Shown: piece after piece, positions 29,999 through 31,954 of the stretch
Position numbering within the stretch: the first letter of the stretch is position 1
How the letters are laid out: every line of letters starts with the position of its first letter
Assembly: GCA_934358495.1 (NCBI GenBank)
Contig: CAKRKO010000023.1
Coordinates: 1-31,954 of the forward strand
Length of the DNA stretch: 31,954 nt
Direction of reading: 5' to 3'
Origin: an uncultured Eubacterium sp.
GTDB taxonomy: Bacteria; Bacillota; Clostridia; Lachnospirales; Lachnospiraceae
The notes under the pieces: generated by a model
What the model saw: the letters and a program-made list of their open reading frames with translations, nothing else
Told to the model about the DNA's origin: nothing
Databases searched by the model: none
Position numbers and translations under genes: made by a program

Positions 29999-31354
29999 AT
30001 GGAAGAAACAACTTTTATGGCCGACCCAATGAGGCTGATGATTGCAGCTCTGGTAGGAATTATAATTCTACTGGTACTGATCATCAAATTTAAACTTCAT
30101 CCGGTTCTGTCTATGATGATTTCCGCCATTATTATCGGAATCGGGGCCGGAATGCCGCTTACGATGATTGCTGACACAGTAGAGAAAGGTGTTGGAAAAA
30201 CATTACAGGGAATTGCACTTCTGGTAGGGCTGGGCTCTATGTTTGGTGGAATTCTGGAAGTAAGTGGCAGTGCACAGAGAATGGCAGAAACACTGATCAG
30301 TAAATTTGGTCAGAAAAAAGCAGGCTGGGCGTTGGGCGTTACAGGACTTGTGATTGGCACAACCGTATTTTTTGAAGCAGGTGTTGTAGTGCTGATACCG
30401 TTGGCTTTCAGTGTTGCAAAGCAGACGAAAAAATCTACACTGTATTACGCAATTCCACTTCTTGCCGGTCTTGCCAGTGGTTATGCTTTTGTACCACCAT
30501 CTGCCGGATCTGTACTTGTTGCAAATGCCCTTGGCGTGAATCTGGGAACTATGATCATGATCGGAGTTCCTACCGCATTAATTTGTATGCTGGTTTCCGG
30601 AATTATCTGGGGCGGTTTTATTGGCAATAAAATTTTTACAGAACTTCCGGTAAATGTAGAAGAAATTAAGGACGACGGAAAAGAAATGCCGCCGTTTGGC
30701 CTGGTATTAGGTGTGATATTGATTCCACTTGTGCTGATACTTCTCAGTACATTATCAAAATACATGCCAATTCCGGCAAGTGTACAGAATATTCTTGGAT
30801 TTCTTGGAAAACCATTTCTGGCACTTACGATCGCAACTCTGGCAGCAATGTATTTTCTGGGAATCCGCCGGGGATTTACCGGTGCTCAGTTAAAAAAAAT
30901 ATTGGATCACTCACTCAGACCGGTAGGTATGATACTTCTTGTTATTGCCAGTGGCGGTGTGATCAGATGGATGCTCCAGGATTCCGGACTTGGAAATATT
31001 ATTGGTCCTGTTCTTGAAAAAAGCGGACTTCCATTGATCCTTATTGCTTTCCTTATTGCGGTTCTGGTCAGAGCTTCAGTGGGAAGTTCCATTGTGGCAA
31101 TGACGATGGCTTCCGGAATTATGGCGACGATGCCGGCAGTAATGGATACAAGCATGGTTTACAGAGCTGCCATGTGCTGTGCGATCTGTGGTGGCGCAAC
31201 AGCATTGAGCCATGTAAATGATGCCGGATTCTGGCTGGTAAGTACATTCCTTGAGATTGATGAAAAAACAACGCTGAAATCCTGGACGGTCATGGAGACA
31301 CTGATTGGTGTTACAGCATTCATTGTAAGCTTTGTTATTTCGATTTTTGCATAG
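29999..31354 (+). CDS. GntP-family sugar-acid (gluconate-type) permease
   Basis: Inner-membrane proton symporter, 451 residues, almost wholly hydrophobic with about 12-14 membrane helices. Family features include the early KFKLHPVLSMMISAIIIGI helix pair, GLGSMFGGILEVSGSAQ, FFEAGVVVLIPLAFSVA and VPPSAGSVLVANALGVNLG, and the ending with the SHVNDAGFWLVS signature. ATG 29999 is favoured over ATG 29975 because AAGGAGG at 29982-29988 would lie inside the longer version. Known members carry gluconate, other aldonates, D-serine or glycerate; with a FadR-type regulator and an IlvD/Edd dehydratase alongside, an aldonate or similar sugar acid is the likely cargo. Confidence 0.94.
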   Translation: MEETTFMADPMRLMIAALVGIIILLVLIIKFKLHPVLSMMISAIIIGIGAGMPLTMIADTVEKGVGKTLQGIALLVGLGSMFGGILEVSGSAQRMAETLISKFGQKKAGWALGVTGLVIGTTVFFEAGVVVLIPLAFSVAKQTKKSTLYYAIPLLAGLASGYAFVPPSAGSVLVANALGVNLGTMIMIGVPTALICMLVSGIIWGGFIGNKIFTELPVNVEEIKDDGKEMPPFGLVLGVILIPLVLILLSTLSKYMPIPASVQNILGFLGKPFLALTIATLAAMYFLGIRRGFTGAQLKKILDHSLRPVGMILLVIASGGVIRWMLQDSGLGNIIGPVLEKSGLPLILIAFLIAVLVRASVGSSIVAMTMASGIMATMPAVMDTSMVYRAAMCCAICGGATALSHVNDAGFWLVSTFLEIDEKTTLKSWTVMETLIGVTAFIVSFVISIFA

Positions 31355-31367
31355 GAGGCGGGGATTG

Positions 31368-31604
31368 ATGATAAGAATACCGGTTTATTTACGGGATATG
31401 TATGATGCAAAACATCTGGTGCAGGCGGCATCCGGATGTCAGACAGATGTGGATTTGATCTGTGGAAAATATATTGTAGATGCAAAATCTATGCTGGGAG
31501 TCTTCAGTCTGCCGACATTTGATCATGTGGAACTTGGTGTGGCAGAGGATGAAGAAAAGAAACTCAGAGAGAAACTGGAAAGTTTGAAATTGATTCGAGA
31601 ATAA
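31368..31604 (+). CDS. HPr-like (Crh-like) protein lacking the catalytic histidine
   Basis: Small cytoplasmic protein of 78 residues. AGGAGG lies 9 bases before ATG 31368, 13 bases after the permease stop. It aligns to HPr: QAAS at 19-22 matches Q24-S27 of Bacillus HPr, and AKSMLGVFSL at 39-48 matches the region around Ser46, so S41 is the regulatory-serine equivalent. The HARP active site is gone; by this ungapped alignment the position of His15 is D10 (LRDMYDA). It therefore cannot act in phosphotransfer through PTS Enzyme I. By analogy with Bacillus Crh, which also lacks His15 but keeps Ser46, a regulatory role in carbon control is possible. This is inference. Confidence 0.75.
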   Translation: MIRIPVYLRDMYDAKHLVQAASGCQTDVDLICGKYIVDAKSMLGVFSLPTFDHVELGVAEDEEKKLREKLESLKLIRE

Positions 31605-31625
31605 AAACAGAAAGAGGAGATAATC

Positions 31626-31954
31626 ATGCAGTTAAAAAGTCAGGAAATGAGAAAACTTGCACCGGAGCTTGATCCGCTGCGTCTGGGAACAGGATGGACA
31701 AAAGAGGACCTGGGAAAGGTTCAGGTCATGGTAGAAAGCACTTACGGTGACAGTCATCCGGGAAGCGGACATTTAAATGTTCTTGTGGAAGAGGTACGAA
31801 AAGGAATTGCTGAAGAAGGCGGATTTGGCGCACGTTATTACTGTACCGATATCTGCGATGGTGAAAGCCAGGGAACCGATGGTATCAATTACAGTCTGGC
31901 AAGTCGTGAAATGATAGCCAATATGATCGAAATTCATGCAAATGCAACACCATT
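31626..31954 (+). CDS. IlvD/Edd-family dehydratase, 5' part (cut by window end)
   Basis: First 109 residues of a dehydratase related to dihydroxy-acid dehydratase, 6-phosphogluconate dehydratase and aldonate dehydratases, which remove water from 2,3-dihydroxy acids using an Fe-S cluster. AGAGGAG precedes ATG 31626. The recognisable part is DSHPGSGHLNVLVEEVRKGI, followed by CTDICDGESQGTDG and INYSLASREMIANMIE. Where typical members read PCNxH, this one reads PGSGH (45-49), so the usual first cluster cysteine is missing, while C73 and C77 appear at the normally acidic DDG motif. With permease and regulator it suggests sugar-acid catabolism rather than branched-chain amino-acid synthesis. The remainder lies outside the window. 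Confidence 0.85.
   Translation, partial: MQLKSQEMRKLAPELDPLRLGTGWTKEDLGKVQVMVESTYGDSHPGSGHLNVLVEEVRKGIAEEGGFGARYYCTDICDGESQGTDGINYSLASREMIANMIEIHANATP

Overview
The window looks like part of a low-to-mid GC Firmicutes chromosome, most likely a gut Lachnospiraceae-type Clostridium relative. This rests on strong AGGAGG-type ribosome binding sites, sigma-A promoters close to TTGACA-N17-TATAAT, many U-tailed terminators, Gram-positive lipoproteins, a sortase-type surface protein and a c-di-GMP-I riboswitch. The genus cannot be fixed from the sequence alone. No tRNA, rRNA, CRISPR array or intact insertion sequence was seen.

Left end (1-4628): a DnaJ-type co-chaperone without zinc finger, then a monocistronic, promoter- and terminator-flanked gene for a large secreted, probably wall-anchored surface protein.

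Centre (4690-24206): a roughly 19 kb co-directional cluster that reads as one operon. A promoter is followed by a structured leader, a c-di-GMP-I riboswitch and a terminator-like hairpin. Then come a REC/HD-GYP c-di-GMP phosphodiesterase, a solute-binding lipoprotein fused to a 5'-nucleotidase-C-like domain, a two-receiver hybrid histidine kinase, a family-3 solute-binding lipoprotein, a second hybrid kinase, a hybrid kinase with two built-in binding-protein domains, a soluble PAS-type hybrid kinase, another double-binding-protein hybrid kinase, and a GH13 oligo-1,6-glucosidase, closed by a strong bidirectional terminator. Gaps inside the cluster are between -17 and +83 bases. Five hybrid kinases each end in a receiver, yet there is no HPt protein and no DNA-binding response regulator. 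The only effector output is the HD-GYP enzyme, and the whole cluster lies behind a sensor for that enzyme's substrate. This is the most interesting system in the window.

Accessory patch (24250-26173): on the minus strand, an AraC regulator and a maltose-type O-acetyltransferase, flanked by two short start-less coding remnants. It looks like a replaced or decayed island.

Right end (26182-31954): clpB with a sigma-A promoter overlapping a CIRCE-like half-site and a possible RBS-occluding hairpin. It is followed by a divergent FadR-type GntR regulator and a sugar-acid operon consisting of a GntP permease, an HPr-like protein lacking the catalytic histidine, and the start of an IlvD/Edd-family dehydratase cut by the window end. 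Three copies of a CATCAGATGAAT-like element lie in the leader of that operon and are good candidates for regulator operators.
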